Shown here piece by piece: positions 1 through 6,558 of a DNA stretch of 17,071 bases. This DNA comes from DASPTT01 sp035623275. GTDB taxonomy: Bacteria; Actinomycetota; Acidimicrobiia; Acidimicrobiales; UBA8190. The notes below the pieces were generated by a model, which saw only the letters and a list, made by a program, of their open reading frames with translations, was not told where the DNA came from and searched no databases. Position numbers and translations under genes: made by a program. The stretch covers positions 1 to 17,071 of the forward strand of contig DASPTT010000138.1 in NCBI GenBank assembly GCA_035623275.1, in the 5' to 3' direction. Numbering within the stretch: position 1 is the first letter of the stretch; each line of letters starts with the position of its first letter.

Positions 1-245
1 CCGCTCACCACCACGTGGGAGACCGCCATGTCGGACCGTGTCATGGCGTCCAGGAGCCGTTCGGTGGCCCGGCGCGCGGCCTCGGGACCCACCCCGATCA
101 GCGCGGCGACGACCTGACGTCCTCCGGCCCGCCCGCGGTGGACGTCGAGCCCGCCGACCACGGCCCGCCGCGCGGACAGGGCCCGGACCACCGGCCGGAG
201 CTCCGAGCGCATGGGCGCGGCCACCAGGACCGTGCCCGCGCTCAC
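1..245 (-). CDS. Nucleoside phosphorylase-family protein (MTA/SAH nucleosidase-like), 3' end outside window
   Basis: Only the first 81 codons lie in the window. The N-terminus reads V-S-A-G-T-V-L-V-A-A-P-M-R-S-E-L-R-P-V-V, the usual opening strand plus 'E.RP' helix of the purine nucleoside phosphorylase / 5'-methylthioadenosine-S-adenosylhomocysteine nucleosidase superfamily. It is followed by VVAALIGVGPEAARRATERLL, matching the 'G.GP..A' turn of that fold, and HVVVSG at the window edge, where the family's VSG(V/I)AGG motif would continue. The GTG start overlaps the TGA of the upstream gene (GTGA, 242-245), so it is the sixth gene of the operon starting at 4191. An alternative internal ATG follows 11 codons later, but would remove the first beta strand. 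Substrate cannot be told from this fragment; hopanoid-associated phosphorylases share the same opening. Confidence 0.6.
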   Translation of the reverse strand, partial: MSAGTVLVAAPMRSELRPVVRALSARRAVVGGLDVHRGRAGGRQVVAALIGVGPEAARRATERLLDAMTRSDMAVSHVVVS

Positions 246-1258
246 CCGTGCGCCTCCGGCACGGGCAACGGCGTGGGGAAGAAGCGGTGGTGGTGGCGGC
301 CGGTGACCTCGTAGACGGCAGTGCCCCGGCGCCCGTCGTCGGTCTCGACCGCCATGAGGTGCTGGCCCCCGCCGTAGAAGGGACGGTAGGGCGCGCACCA
401 CCGTCCCGCACCCCGCAGCGTGACCTCGCGTCCGCCCTCGAGCCGGAACCGCACCGTGCCGGCCAGGCCCTCCACGGTGGCCCCGTCGGCCCCGTAGTCG
501 ACGGGGTCGCCGGCAGCGTCGGTCCAGTGAAGGTCGTGGTGGAAGTCGACGACGGGCACCGGGGTCCCCCGGCCCGCCGGGGCCCAGCACCCGTCGGTGA
601 AGATGCGGGCGCCGTTGGCCAGCTCCCAGTGCCACACGCCGAGCATCCCGTCGGGCAGCTGGATGGCCAGCCATGTCCAGAACGGCACCCGGCCGTGGTC
701 GCGGATCCCCCATGAGTGGTCCCGCTGTCCCAGCCAGCCCTCGACCGTGCGGGTCGAGCCGTTGCGGCGGTAGGTGCCGTGGAAGGTGCCCGACTGGATC
801 ATGTGGCTCTGGTCCCACACGACCGCGCCCTCGTCGTCGAGCATGCGGCCGCGGCGCAGGCCGTAGTGGGCGCCGCGCGCCTCGAAGGTCAGGTCGAGGC
901 TGGTGGCCGCCGGGTCGTCGGCGACGACGCGGAGCCGGCGGAAGGGCTCCTCCACCACCACGGAGACAGGGCCCACGGTGGCCGTGTGCGGGTCCCCGCC
1001 GGCGGGCCGCTGGTGGTAGGCGAACAGCGGCTCGCCGTCCACGCGGCCGAGCACGAGCGCGTCGAGGATGTGCCGCCCGGGGTACGTGGCCATGGCCACC
1101 ACCAGGACGTCGGCATCGGCGGCGTCGGGTGCTGCGGCCGGCGCGTGGGTGACGAAGAAGTAGCTCTCCCGCCAGTGCTGGTGCTCGGCGGCGACGACCG
1201 ACAGCGGCTCGGGGAGCTGGTGCACGAGGTGCTCGTCGAAGGCGGTGAGGTGCGTCAC
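242..1258 (-). CDS. DUF7064/AttH-like conserved protein (lipocalin-like fold), partner of the adjacent APH-like kinase
   Basis: 338 residues starting at GTG (V-T-H-L-T-A-F-D-E-H), whose GTGA overlaps the stop of the upstream phosphotransferase gene. The reading frame extends upstream, but that part is a shadow of the neighbour. The middle holds a strongly conserved-looking block, Q-R-D-H-S-W-G-I-R-D followed by FWTWLAIQLPDG and GVWHWE. This His-Ser-Trp-Gly-x-Arg signature is typical of the DUF7064/DUF7065 and AttH/CrtC-type beta-barrel proteins, which in characterised CrtC members bind hydrophobic polyenes or terpenoids. No signal peptide or membrane segment is seen. Its close coupling to a phosphotransferase-family gene is a recurring actinobacterial pairing as far as I recall, and suggests joint action on a lipid or hydrophobic small molecule. 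The substrate is unknown, and the family assignment rests on motif recognition only. Confidence 0.7.
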   Translation of the reverse strand: MTHLTAFDEHLVHQLPEPLSVVAAEHQHWRESYFFVTHAPAAAPDAADADVLVVAMATYPGRHILDALVLGRVDGEPLFAYHQRPAGGDPHTATVGPVSVVVEEPFRRLRVVADDPAATSLDLTFEARGAHYGLRRGRMLDDEGAVVWDQSHMIQSGTFHGTYRRNGSTRTVEGWLGQRDHSWGIRDHGRVPFWTWLAIQLPDGMLGVWHWELANGARIFTDGCWAPAGRGTPVPVVDFHHDLHWTDAAGDPVDYGADGATVEGLAGTVRFRLEGGREVTLRGAGRWCAPYRPFYGGGQHLMAVETDDGRRGTAVYEVTGRHHHRFFPTPLPVPEAHG

Positions 1259-2373
1259 GACACGGCCTCCAGCAAGGACAGGGACTCCAGGTCCAGCACC
1301 TGGGTGGCGTGGCGCTCGGCCATGGCCAGGAACATGGCGTCGCCGCGTTCGGTGCGCTCCACCATCATCGACGCCCCCACGGCCATCAGATACCCGGCGT
1401 AGGCGTAGCGGCGGTAGTCGGCGAGACAGTCCTCCCACGAATAGCCGGCCACGCCCTGGGACAGCAGCCGGTCGTGGTACTCGCGCAGCAACGCCCGCTC
1501 GTGGGACCGGCGGTCCTCCACCAGCAGGCCCGCGCCGAGGAAGTAGGACGCGTCGAGCAGCCCCGGGCCGAGCACGGCGGTCTGCCAGTCGACGACGGTC
1601 ACGGCCGGGGCACCCGGCACTGCACCGGCGCCGCCCGCGCCGGACGCCTCGCCGCCGGCGAAGAGCAGGTTGTCCAGCCGGAAGTCGCCGTGCTGCACGG
1701 TGGCGGGCCCGGGCTGGTCGCGCAGGTAGGACGAGAGATGGGCCATGAGCCCCTCGCCCACCCCGAGGGCCTGCGCGCTGAGCACGCCGCCGTAGCGGTC
1801 GACGAAGCCGCTGAACAGCATGGGCAGGACGGTCTCGCCCATGGCGAGGGACTCCTCGCTCCGCCGGTCAAGCCACTCGAGCGCCCGCAGCGACGGATCG
1901 CCCCAACGCGGCGCGTGCAGGGCGGCCATGGCCTCGAGGCACGTGGCGGCGTCGTCGACGCCGCAACCGGTCAGCTGGTCGCCCTGGCGGCAGGGGCTGA
2001 CGTCGCTCATGACGAGCGCGAACTCCGCCGTGGCCGGGTCCACCGCGGCGTGGTGGCACACGGGAGTGGGCACGCGCACCGTCGGCGCCACCTGCTGGTA
2101 GAAGCGGACCTCCACCTCGGAGGTCCGCATGGCCAAGGCCGTGGCCCTGGAGGTGGGGTCGGCAGCGGTGAACTTCCCCACCACGCTGGCGGGGGCCCCG
2201 GGCTCGCCACGGTCGAGGGCGAGGGCGAAGCGAAAGCTGTCGGCCATCTGCCCCGTGCCCACCGGCTCGACCGTGAACGACGTCACCGCGGCCTCGGTGA
2301 GCACCCGCGCCTGGCGGAGCACCGCGGTCAGCCACTGGGCGTCGACGTCCTCGGGCCTCCAGACGGATCTCAC
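1255..2373 (-). CDS. Aminoglycoside phosphotransferase (APH)-fold phosphotransferase family protein
   Basis: 372 residues. The start is GTG (V-R-S-V-W-R-P-E-D-V), overlapping the mutY stop by GTGA at 2370-2373; related proteins commonly open with the same 'RS.(W/Y)RPEDLD' phrase. The kinase core shows the Brenner motif H228-G-D-F-R-L-D-N235 (catalytic Asp230, metal-binding Asn235) and VVDWQ, with the second metal-binding Asp262. VVGKF near residue 70 is the likely ATP-lysine strand. An Ala/Gly-rich insertion (residues about 240-257) separates the two catalytic motifs and is longer than usual. The family includes APH, choline kinase-like, ecdysteroid kinase-like and macrolide kinases, so sequence alone does not give the substrate. 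Its immediate neighbour is a DUF7064/AttH-like gene, suggesting a small hydrophobic metabolite rather than an antibiotic. No resistance function should be inferred. Confidence 0.85.
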   Translation of the reverse strand: MRSVWRPEDVDAQWLTAVLRQARVLTEAAVTSFTVEPVGTGQMADSFRFALALDRGEPGAPASVVGKFTAADPTSRATALAMRTSEVEVRFYQQVAPTVRVPTPVCHHAAVDPATAEFALVMSDVSPCRQGDQLTGCGVDDAATCLEAMAALHAPRWGDPSLRALEWLDRRSEESLAMGETVLPMLFSGFVDRYGGVLSAQALGVGEGLMAHLSSYLRDQPGPATVQHGDFRLDNLLFAGGEASGAGGAGAVPGAPAVTVVDWQTAVLGPGLLDASYFLGAGLLVEDRRSHERALLREYHDRLLSQGVAGYSWEDCLADYRRYAYAGYLMAVGASMMVERTERGDAMFLAMAERHATQVLDLESLSLLEAVS

Positions 2374-3251
2374 GGGAGCACGAGCGTGCCACCCCGCCCC
2401 CGGCGCGACAACCCGTCCGCCACCAGGCCGTCCGCGATCCGCCGGGCCCGCGGCGGGTCGTCGGGCCAGCCGCACGCGGCGGGGACCTGGCTGGGGCGCA
2501 CCGGGCCGAGCCTGAGGGCGGCCAGCAGCCGGCCCCGCCCCTGGCGGTCCGAACCCTCGAAGCGCGCCGGCCGGGCCGGGCGCGCCGCGGGGTCCGGCGC
2601 ACGATGTCCGGCGGCGGCCCAGCGGCACCGCACCCGCAACGGGCACGTCGCACAGCGCGGGCCACGTGCCGTGCACCAGAGGGCGCCGAGCTCCATCACC
2701 GACTGGTTCCACTCCCAGGCGCGACCCGCCGGCACCAGCGCGTCGGCCAGCACCTGGGTGGGGCCGGGCGCGAGACGCCGGCCGGACAGCGCCCGGTGCA
2801 GGACCCGGCCGACGTTCACGTCGACCACGCCGACCTGCCGGTCGAAGGCGAAGGCGAGCACGGCGCGCGCCGTGTAGGGCCCGACGCCGGGCAGGGACAC
2901 CAGCGCCTGGAGGTCGTCGGGGACACGGCCGCCGAAACGGTCCACCACGGCCCTGGCCGCCCGGTGGAGCTGGGCGGCTCGCCGGTTGTAGCCGAGGCCC
3001 GCCCAGGCCACCAGGACGTCGCCGAGCTCCGCGCGCGCACAGGAGGACACCCGGGGGAACCGGGCCAGGAAGGCGCGATAGGGCGCCACCACCCGTGTCG
3101 CCTGGGTCTGCTGGAGCATGACCTCGCTGACCAGGACGGCCCACGGGTCGCGCGTCGAGCGCCATGGCAGCGGGCGCAGGCCGAGGCGGGCCACGGACAG
3201 CACGGCCCGGCGAGTGGCGGCCAGCTCGTGGCCGGCCGGTCCCGGCGTCAC
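2370..3251 (-). CDS. mutY: A/G-specific adenine glycosylase MutY
   Basis: 293 residues. MutY removes adenine mispaired with 8-oxoguanine in base-excision repair. The catalytic Glu43 lies in VSEVMLQQTQ, the helix-hairpin-helix is LPGVGPYTARAVL (residues 120-132), and the catalytic Asp144 lies in VVDVN. The 4Fe-4S ligands are Cys193, Cys200, Cys203 and Cys209 with the classical C-x6-C-x2-C-x5-C spacing. Tyr126 in the hairpin, where endonuclease III has Lys, supports MutY rather than Nth. After the cluster there are only about 84 residues and no clear NUDIX-like 8-oxoG recognition domain; short MutY proteins of roughly 300 residues are normal in actinobacteria. The GTG start overlaps the MaoC gene's TGA by GTGA (3248-3251), and its own stop overlaps the kinase start. 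Placement inside a metabolic operon is unusual but is probably only co-transcription. Confidence 0.93.
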   Translation of the reverse strand: MTPGPAGHELAATRRAVLSVARLGLRPLPWRSTRDPWAVLVSEVMLQQTQATRVVAPYRAFLARFPRVSSCARAELGDVLVAWAGLGYNRRAAQLHRAARAVVDRFGGRVPDDLQALVSLPGVGPYTARAVLAFAFDRQVGVVDVNVGRVLHRALSGRRLAPGPTQVLADALVPAGRAWEWNQSVMELGALWCTARGPRCATCPLRVRCRWAAAGHRAPDPAARPARPARFEGSDRQGRGRLLAALRLGPVRPSQVPAACGWPDDPPRARRIADGLVADGLSRRGRGGTLVLP

Positions 3252-3760
3252 TCCCAGACGTCGTCGCCGTAGGGGCGGCGGCGGGCCGGTGCGGCGTCGC
3301 GCTTCCACACCATCACCTTGCGCCGGAAGTAGCAGACCTCCTCGCCCCGCTGGTTGAAGCCCTTGGACTCCACCGTCACCACACCGCGGTCGGGCTTCGA
3401 CTGGGACTCGGCCTTCTCCAGCACCCGCGTCTCGGCGTAGATGGTGTCGCCGTGGAAGGTGGGGTGCCGGTGGACCAGGGACTCCACCTCCAGGTTGGCG
3501 ATCGCCGCGCCGCTCACGTCCGGCACGCTCATGCCCAGGACGAGCGAGTACACCAGGTTCCCCACGACCACGTTGCGCCCCTGGACGGTCTCGTGCTCGG
3601 CGAACCACTCGTTGGTGTGCAGCGGATGGTGGTTCATCGTGATCATGCAGAACAGGTGGTCGTCGTACTCGGTGATCGTCTTGCCCGGCCAGTGGCGGTA
3701 CACGTCGCCGGGCTCGAAGTCCTCGAAGTAGCGGCCGAAGGGGCGGTCGTGGGTCGCCAT
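3248..3760 (-). CDS. MaoC-family hot-dog dehydratase, probable mesaconyl-CoA hydratase
   Basis: 170 residues from ATG, a single hot-dog domain. The opening GRYFEDFEPGDVYRHWPG and the active-site stretch ITMNHHPLHTN match the actinobacterial short mesaconyl-CoA hydratase type. Asn43 and His48 sit where the catalytic Asp/His pair lies in (R)-specific enoyl-CoA hydratases. In the ethylmalonyl-CoA pathway this enzyme hydrates mesaconyl-CoA to beta-methylmalyl-CoA. Support comes from mcd, 1.1 kb away, and the CitE-like lyase next to mcd, which catalyse the preceding and following steps. The alphaproteobacterial enzyme is a double-length (about 340-residue) protein, so this is the short form. An alternative start is GTG at 3766 (two codons longer), giving the GTGA overlap with DUF6941 seen at the other junctions; the ATG has a better-spaced weak GAG ribosome-binding site. 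Other enoyl-CoA substrates remain possible. Confidence 0.78.
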   Translation of the reverse strand: MATHDRPFGRYFEDFEPGDVYRHWPGKTITEYDDHLFCMITMNHHPLHTNEWFAEHETVQGRNVVVGNLVYSLVLGMSVPDVSGAAIANLEVESLVHRHPTFHGDTIYAETRVLEKAESQSKPDRGVVTVESKGFNQRGEEVCYFRRKVMVWKRDAAPARRRPYGDDVWE

Positions 3761-3762
3761 GG

Positions 3763-4191
3763 TCACGTCTCGACCCGTGGCCGCGTGGTGAAGCCGAGGG
3801 CCCATTCGGACTGCGAGTTGCCGTCGATGGCGAGGCGCCACGTGTAGCGGTTGCCCGGGGCGAGCGGGAGGGGTCCGAGGTTCACCGCCAGCGCCACGTC
3901 GATGGGCGTGCCCTCGGGGATGGTGCCCGGGCGGGTGACCGTGAACTCGCCGCGCACCTCCACCGGGTGGTGGCCTTCCGGGGTCTCCACCATGATCGGC
4001 CGCCCGTCCGCGTCCTCCAGGTAGAGCTCCCAGTGGTGCGCCTGGTCGGCCTCGTGCCAGTCCACGTCGATCTTCATGGCGATGGCGGAGGGCATCGGGT
4101 CGGGGCCGGTCAGGGACCAGCCGCCGCCGAGCACGAAGAGCTTGCCGTCGGCGACCTGGGCCGCGTCGCACAGGAGCATGGTGACTCTCAC
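3763..4191 (-). CDS. DUF6941-like conserved actinobacterial protein
   Basis: 142 residues, first gene of the six-gene minus-strand operon. The N-terminus V-R-V-T-M-L-L-C-D-A-A-Q followed by DGKLFVLGGGWSLTG is the recognisable opening of the DUF6941 family, for which no function is known. The rest is beta-rich (paired strands around WELYLEDADG and RYTWRLAIDG), with no membrane segment or signal peptide. I chose the GTG at 4191 rather than the ATG at 4179 for two reasons: relatives usually begin M-(K/R)-V-T, and a TAGCCT hexamer lies 8 bases before the GTG, the same layout as mcd. It stands divergent to a methyltransferase gene. Nothing visible links it mechanistically to the MaoC gene that follows, apart from tight coupling (stop at 3763 lies within a GTGA). 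Confidence 0.75.
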   Translation of the reverse strand: MRVTMLLCDAAQVADGKLFVLGGGWSLTGPDPMPSAIAMKIDVDWHEADQAHHWELYLEDADGRPIMVETPEGHHPVEVRGEFTVTRPGTIPEGTPIDVALAVNLGPLPLAPGNRYTWRLAIDGNSQSEWALGFTTRPRVET

Positions 4192-4199
4192 GGGCGCCG

Positions 4200-4205
4200 A
4201 GGCTA
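4200..4205 (-). promoter_or_regulatory. Predicted -10 hexamer TAGCCT for the DUF6941-maoC-mutY operon
   Basis: Read on the minus strand, TAGCCT is followed by 8 bases and then the GTG at 4191. This is the TANNNT-plus-short-gap arrangement of actinobacterial leaderless promoters. No convincing -35 box is seen. Confidence 0.55.
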
Positions 4206-4227
4206 CTCGGGCGCCCGCAGTGCCCGG

Positions 4228-4233
4228 TACCGT
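4228..4233 (+). promoter_or_regulatory. Predicted -10 hexamer TACCGT for the methyltransferase gene
   Basis: TACCGT is followed by GGCGCC (6 bases) and the ATG at 4240, suggesting a leaderless transcript. It lies only 22 bases from the divergent TAGCCT hexamer of the opposite operon. Confidence 0.5.
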
Positions 4234-4239
4234 GGCGCC

Positions 4240-4887
4240 ATGCCGAACGCGCTGCGCGACGACGTGTACCGGCGGCCGCTGGCGACGGCGTTGGACCGCC
4301 TCGGGATCGGCCCGGGCTGGCGCTGCGTGGACGTGGGGGCCGGGGGCGGCGACGTGGCGGTGGCCCTGGCCGAGATCGTGGGCCGCGACGGCCGGGTGTA
4401 CGCCGTGGACGTCGACCCCCGGGCGCGCGACGAGGCCGCCGCCGCGGCGGCCGCCTTCAGCCAGGTGGTCGTCCTCACCCAGTCGGCCGAGGAGCTGCTG
4501 CTGCCGGAGCCGGTGGACCTCGCCTTCTGCCGGTTCCTCCTCATGCACGTGGTCGACCCGGCGGTGGTCCTGGCGCGCATGCGCGGGGCGGTGCGCCCGG
4601 GCGGCTGGGTGGTGGCGCAGGAGCCGATCACCAGCGCCGGGCGCATCGGCGGCAAGCCGCTGTCGATGCCCGACGCCCGTCACCCCGACGTCGGGGCATT
4701 GCTGCCGGGATTGGCGTCGGCGGGCGGCTTGACGATCGTGGACGCGTGGGCCGAGGCGCCCGCGGGGGCGGGCCCGGGCCCGGTGGCCGACTACCTCGAA
4801 TCGCTCACCGAGGTCCCGCCGGGTGACGAGCCGGTGGTCCTGCCCCCGCTCGTCACCGTGGTGGGGCGGGTGCCGGAGACGACGTAG
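4240..4887 (+). CDS. Class I SAM-dependent methyltransferase
   Basis: 215 residues. Motif I is V30-D-V-G-A-G-G-G-D38, followed by an acidic residue at the end of strand beta2 (YAVDVDP, Asp57), which should bind the SAM ribose. The post-motif strand PVDLAFCRFLLMHVVDP and the RPGGWVVAQEP turn (motif III) complete a standard Rossmann methyltransferase of the UbiE/Methyltransf_11/25 type. The C-terminal 60 residues are Gly/Ala/Pro-rich and short. The substrate is not predictable; nothing in the window gives a methyl acceptor. The ATG is preferred because a TACCGT hexamer precedes it by 6 bases and the upstream part of the frame is only the antisense of the DUF6941 gene. Its TAG stop is also the first half of the mcd promoter hexamer. 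Confidence 0.82.
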   Translation: MPNALRDDVYRRPLATALDRLGIGPGWRCVDVGAGGGDVAVALAEIVGRDGRVYAVDVDPRARDEAAAAAAAFSQVVVLTQSAEELLLPEPVDLAFCRFLLMHVVDPAVVLARMRGAVRPGGWVVAQEPITSAGRIGGKPLSMPDARHPDVGALLPGLASAGGLTIVDAWAEAPAGAGPGPVADYLESLTEVPPGDEPVVLPPLVTVVGRVPETT

Positions 4888-4890
4888 CCT
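4885..4890 (+). promoter_or_regulatory. Predicted -10 hexamer TAGCCT for mcd, overlapping the methyltransferase stop codon
   Basis: TAGCCT is followed by 8 bases and the GTG at 4899. It has the same sequence and spacing as the DUF6941 promoter. Its first three bases are the TAG stop of the upstream gene, so mcd may be transcribed both by read-through and from its own leaderless start. Confidence 0.55.
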
Positions 4891-4898
4891 CTCTGGCC

Positions 4899-6542
4899 GT
4901 GTCCGAGCCCGTCTCCGAACCCGTGTCGCCCGACCTCGACGCCGCCGCCGCGGCCGTGGCGGTGGCCGGGGGGGTCGTCGACGGCGCGGCGCGCGCCCTC
5001 GCCGCGGCCGGCGGTCCCGACGCCGAGCAGGTGCTCGCCTACGACCTCGCCCACGCGGCCGCCGCCGTGCGCACGGCCCAGGCCGCCTTGACCTACGGTC
5101 GGCTGGGGGCCGACGAGGCGCGGATCGCGTGTGCCTTCGTGGCCGACGCGTTGGCCGACCTGGCGGCGCGGACGGTGGGCCGCGAGGCGGCATGGGGCGC
5201 AGCACGCGACTGGCTGGCACCGGCCGCGGCGTTCGTGGCAACCCACCGCGACCCGCGCGTCCTGGCGGAGCTGTGCGGCACCGAGGGAGCGCGCCACCTC
5301 GACGGCGACTTCGAGCTCGTGCGCGACACGTTCCACCGCTTCGCCGAGGAGCAGCTGCGGCCCCGGGCCGAGCACGTACACCGGGCCAACGCCGACATCC
5401 CCGAGGATGTCATCGCGGGCCTCGCCGAGATGGGGGCGCTGGGCCTGTCGATCCCCGAGGAGCACGGCGGGTTCGCGACCGGCGGCGACAGCGACTACCT
5501 GGGCATGGTGGTGGCGACCGAGGAGCTGTCGTGGGGGTCGCTCGGGGCGGGTGGCTCGCTCATCACCCGGCCCGAGATCCTGTCGCGCGCCCTGGTGGCG
5601 GGCGGGACGGAGGAGCAGAAGCAGGAGTGGCTCCCCAAGCTGGCGTCGGGGGAGGTCATGAACGCGGTGGCGGTGACCGAGCCCGACTTCGGCTCGGACG
5701 TCGCCAACGTGGTCACCGCGGCGACGCCCACCGAGGGGGGCTGGCTGATCAACGGGGTGAAGACCTGGTGCACGTTCGCGGCACGAGCGGACGTGCTCAT
5801 GCTGCTGGCGCGTACCGACCCCGACCGGGCCAAGGCACATCGCGGCCTGTCGCTCTTCGTCGTGCCCAAGGCGCGCGGGGAGGCGCACGGCTTCCTCTTC
5901 ACCCAGGACCCGCCGGCCGAGGGACGCGACGACCCGCCCGGGCGGATGGAGGGGCGCCCCATCGACACCCTCGGGTACCGGGGCATGCACTCCTACGAGA
6001 TCGCCTTCGAGAATTGGTTCGTTCCCGCCGGCAACCTCGTCGGCGGCGACGAGGGGGTGGGCCGGGGCTTCTACCTGCAGATGGCGGGCTTCGAGAACGG
6101 CCGGCTCCAGACCGCGGCCCGGGCCCTCGGGGTGATGCAGGCCGCCTACGAGGCGGCCCTCGACTACGCCACCAACCGCGTCGTCTTCGGCCGCCCCATC
6201 GTCGAGTACCAGCTGACGCGGGCCAAGCTGGCGCGCATGGCGGTGCTGATCCAGTGCACTCGCCAGTTCGCCTTCGAGGTGGCGCGGCTCATGGCCAAGG
6301 GCGAGGGCACCCTGGAGGCCTCCATGGTGAAGGCCTACGTGTGCCGGGCCGCGGAGTGGGTGACACGCGAGGCCCTGCAGATCCACGGGGGCATGGGCTA
6401 CGCCGAGGAGTTCCCGGTGAGCCGCTACTTCGTCGACGCCCGCGTCCTCTCCATCTTCGAGGGGGCGGACGAGACGCTCGCCCTCAAGGTCATCGCCCGG
6501 CGGCTCGTGGAGCGGGTGGGCGACCACACGAGCGGGCCGTAA
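4899..6542 (+). CDS. mcd: (2S)-Methylsuccinyl-CoA dehydrogenase (long acyl-CoA dehydrogenase)
   Basis: 547 residues, about 150 longer than ordinary acyl-CoA dehydrogenases. The extra part is an Ala-rich helical N-terminal domain (residues about 1-130), as in Mcd of the ethylmalonyl-CoA pathway, whose Rhodobacter enzyme has nearly the same length. The dehydrogenase core follows: FHRFAEEQLRPRAE, the FAD-contacting AVTEPDFGSD (258-267), LGYRGMHSYEIAFENW, QIHGGMGYAEEFPVSRYF and IFEGAD with the candidate catalytic base Glu521, ending KVIARRLVE as in Mcd. It oxidises methylsuccinyl-CoA to mesaconyl-CoA and passes electrons to ETF. A roughly 20-residue Pro/Gly/Asp-rich insertion precedes LGYRGM. The GTG start is favoured by the TAGCCT hexamer 8 bases upstream. 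The convergent gene downstream encodes the lyase two steps later in the pathway. A different branched acyl-CoA substrate is possible but less likely. Confidence 0.85.
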   Translation: MSEPVSEPVSPDLDAAAAAVAVAGGVVDGAARALAAAGGPDAEQVLAYDLAHAAAAVRTAQAALTYGRLGADEARIACAFVADALADLAARTVGREAAWGAARDWLAPAAAFVATHRDPRVLAELCGTEGARHLDGDFELVRDTFHRFAEEQLRPRAEHVHRANADIPEDVIAGLAEMGALGLSIPEEHGGFATGGDSDYLGMVVATEELSWGSLGAGGSLITRPEILSRALVAGGTEEQKQEWLPKLASGEVMNAVAVTEPDFGSDVANVVTAATPTEGGWLINGVKTWCTFAARADVLMLLARTDPDRAKAHRGLSLFVVPKARGEAHGFLFTQDPPAEGRDDPPGRMEGRPIDTLGYRGMHSYEIAFENWFVPAGNLVGGDEGVGRGFYLQMAGFENGRLQTAARALGVMQAAYEAALDYATNRVVFGRPIVEYQLTRAKLARMAVLIQCTRQFAFEVARLMAKGEGTLEASMVKAYVCRAAEWVTREALQIHGGMGYAEEFPVSRYFVDARVLSIFEGADETLALKVIARRLVERVGDHTSGP

Positions 6543-6552
6543 GGCGCGCGCC
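6543..6552. terminator. Palindrome between convergent mcd and lyase genes
   Basis: The perfect 10-base palindrome GGCGCGCGCC begins immediately after the mcd TAA and ends 6 bases before the convergent lyase stop. It could serve as a bidirectional terminator, but it has no loop or U-tract, so this is tentative. Confidence 0.3.
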
Positions 6553-6558
6553 CGAGGG

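Noticed and set aside
1255..2373. Antibiotic resistance kinase
   Set aside because: The APH fold alone does not show this; the operon context and DUF7064 partner point to ordinary metabolism.
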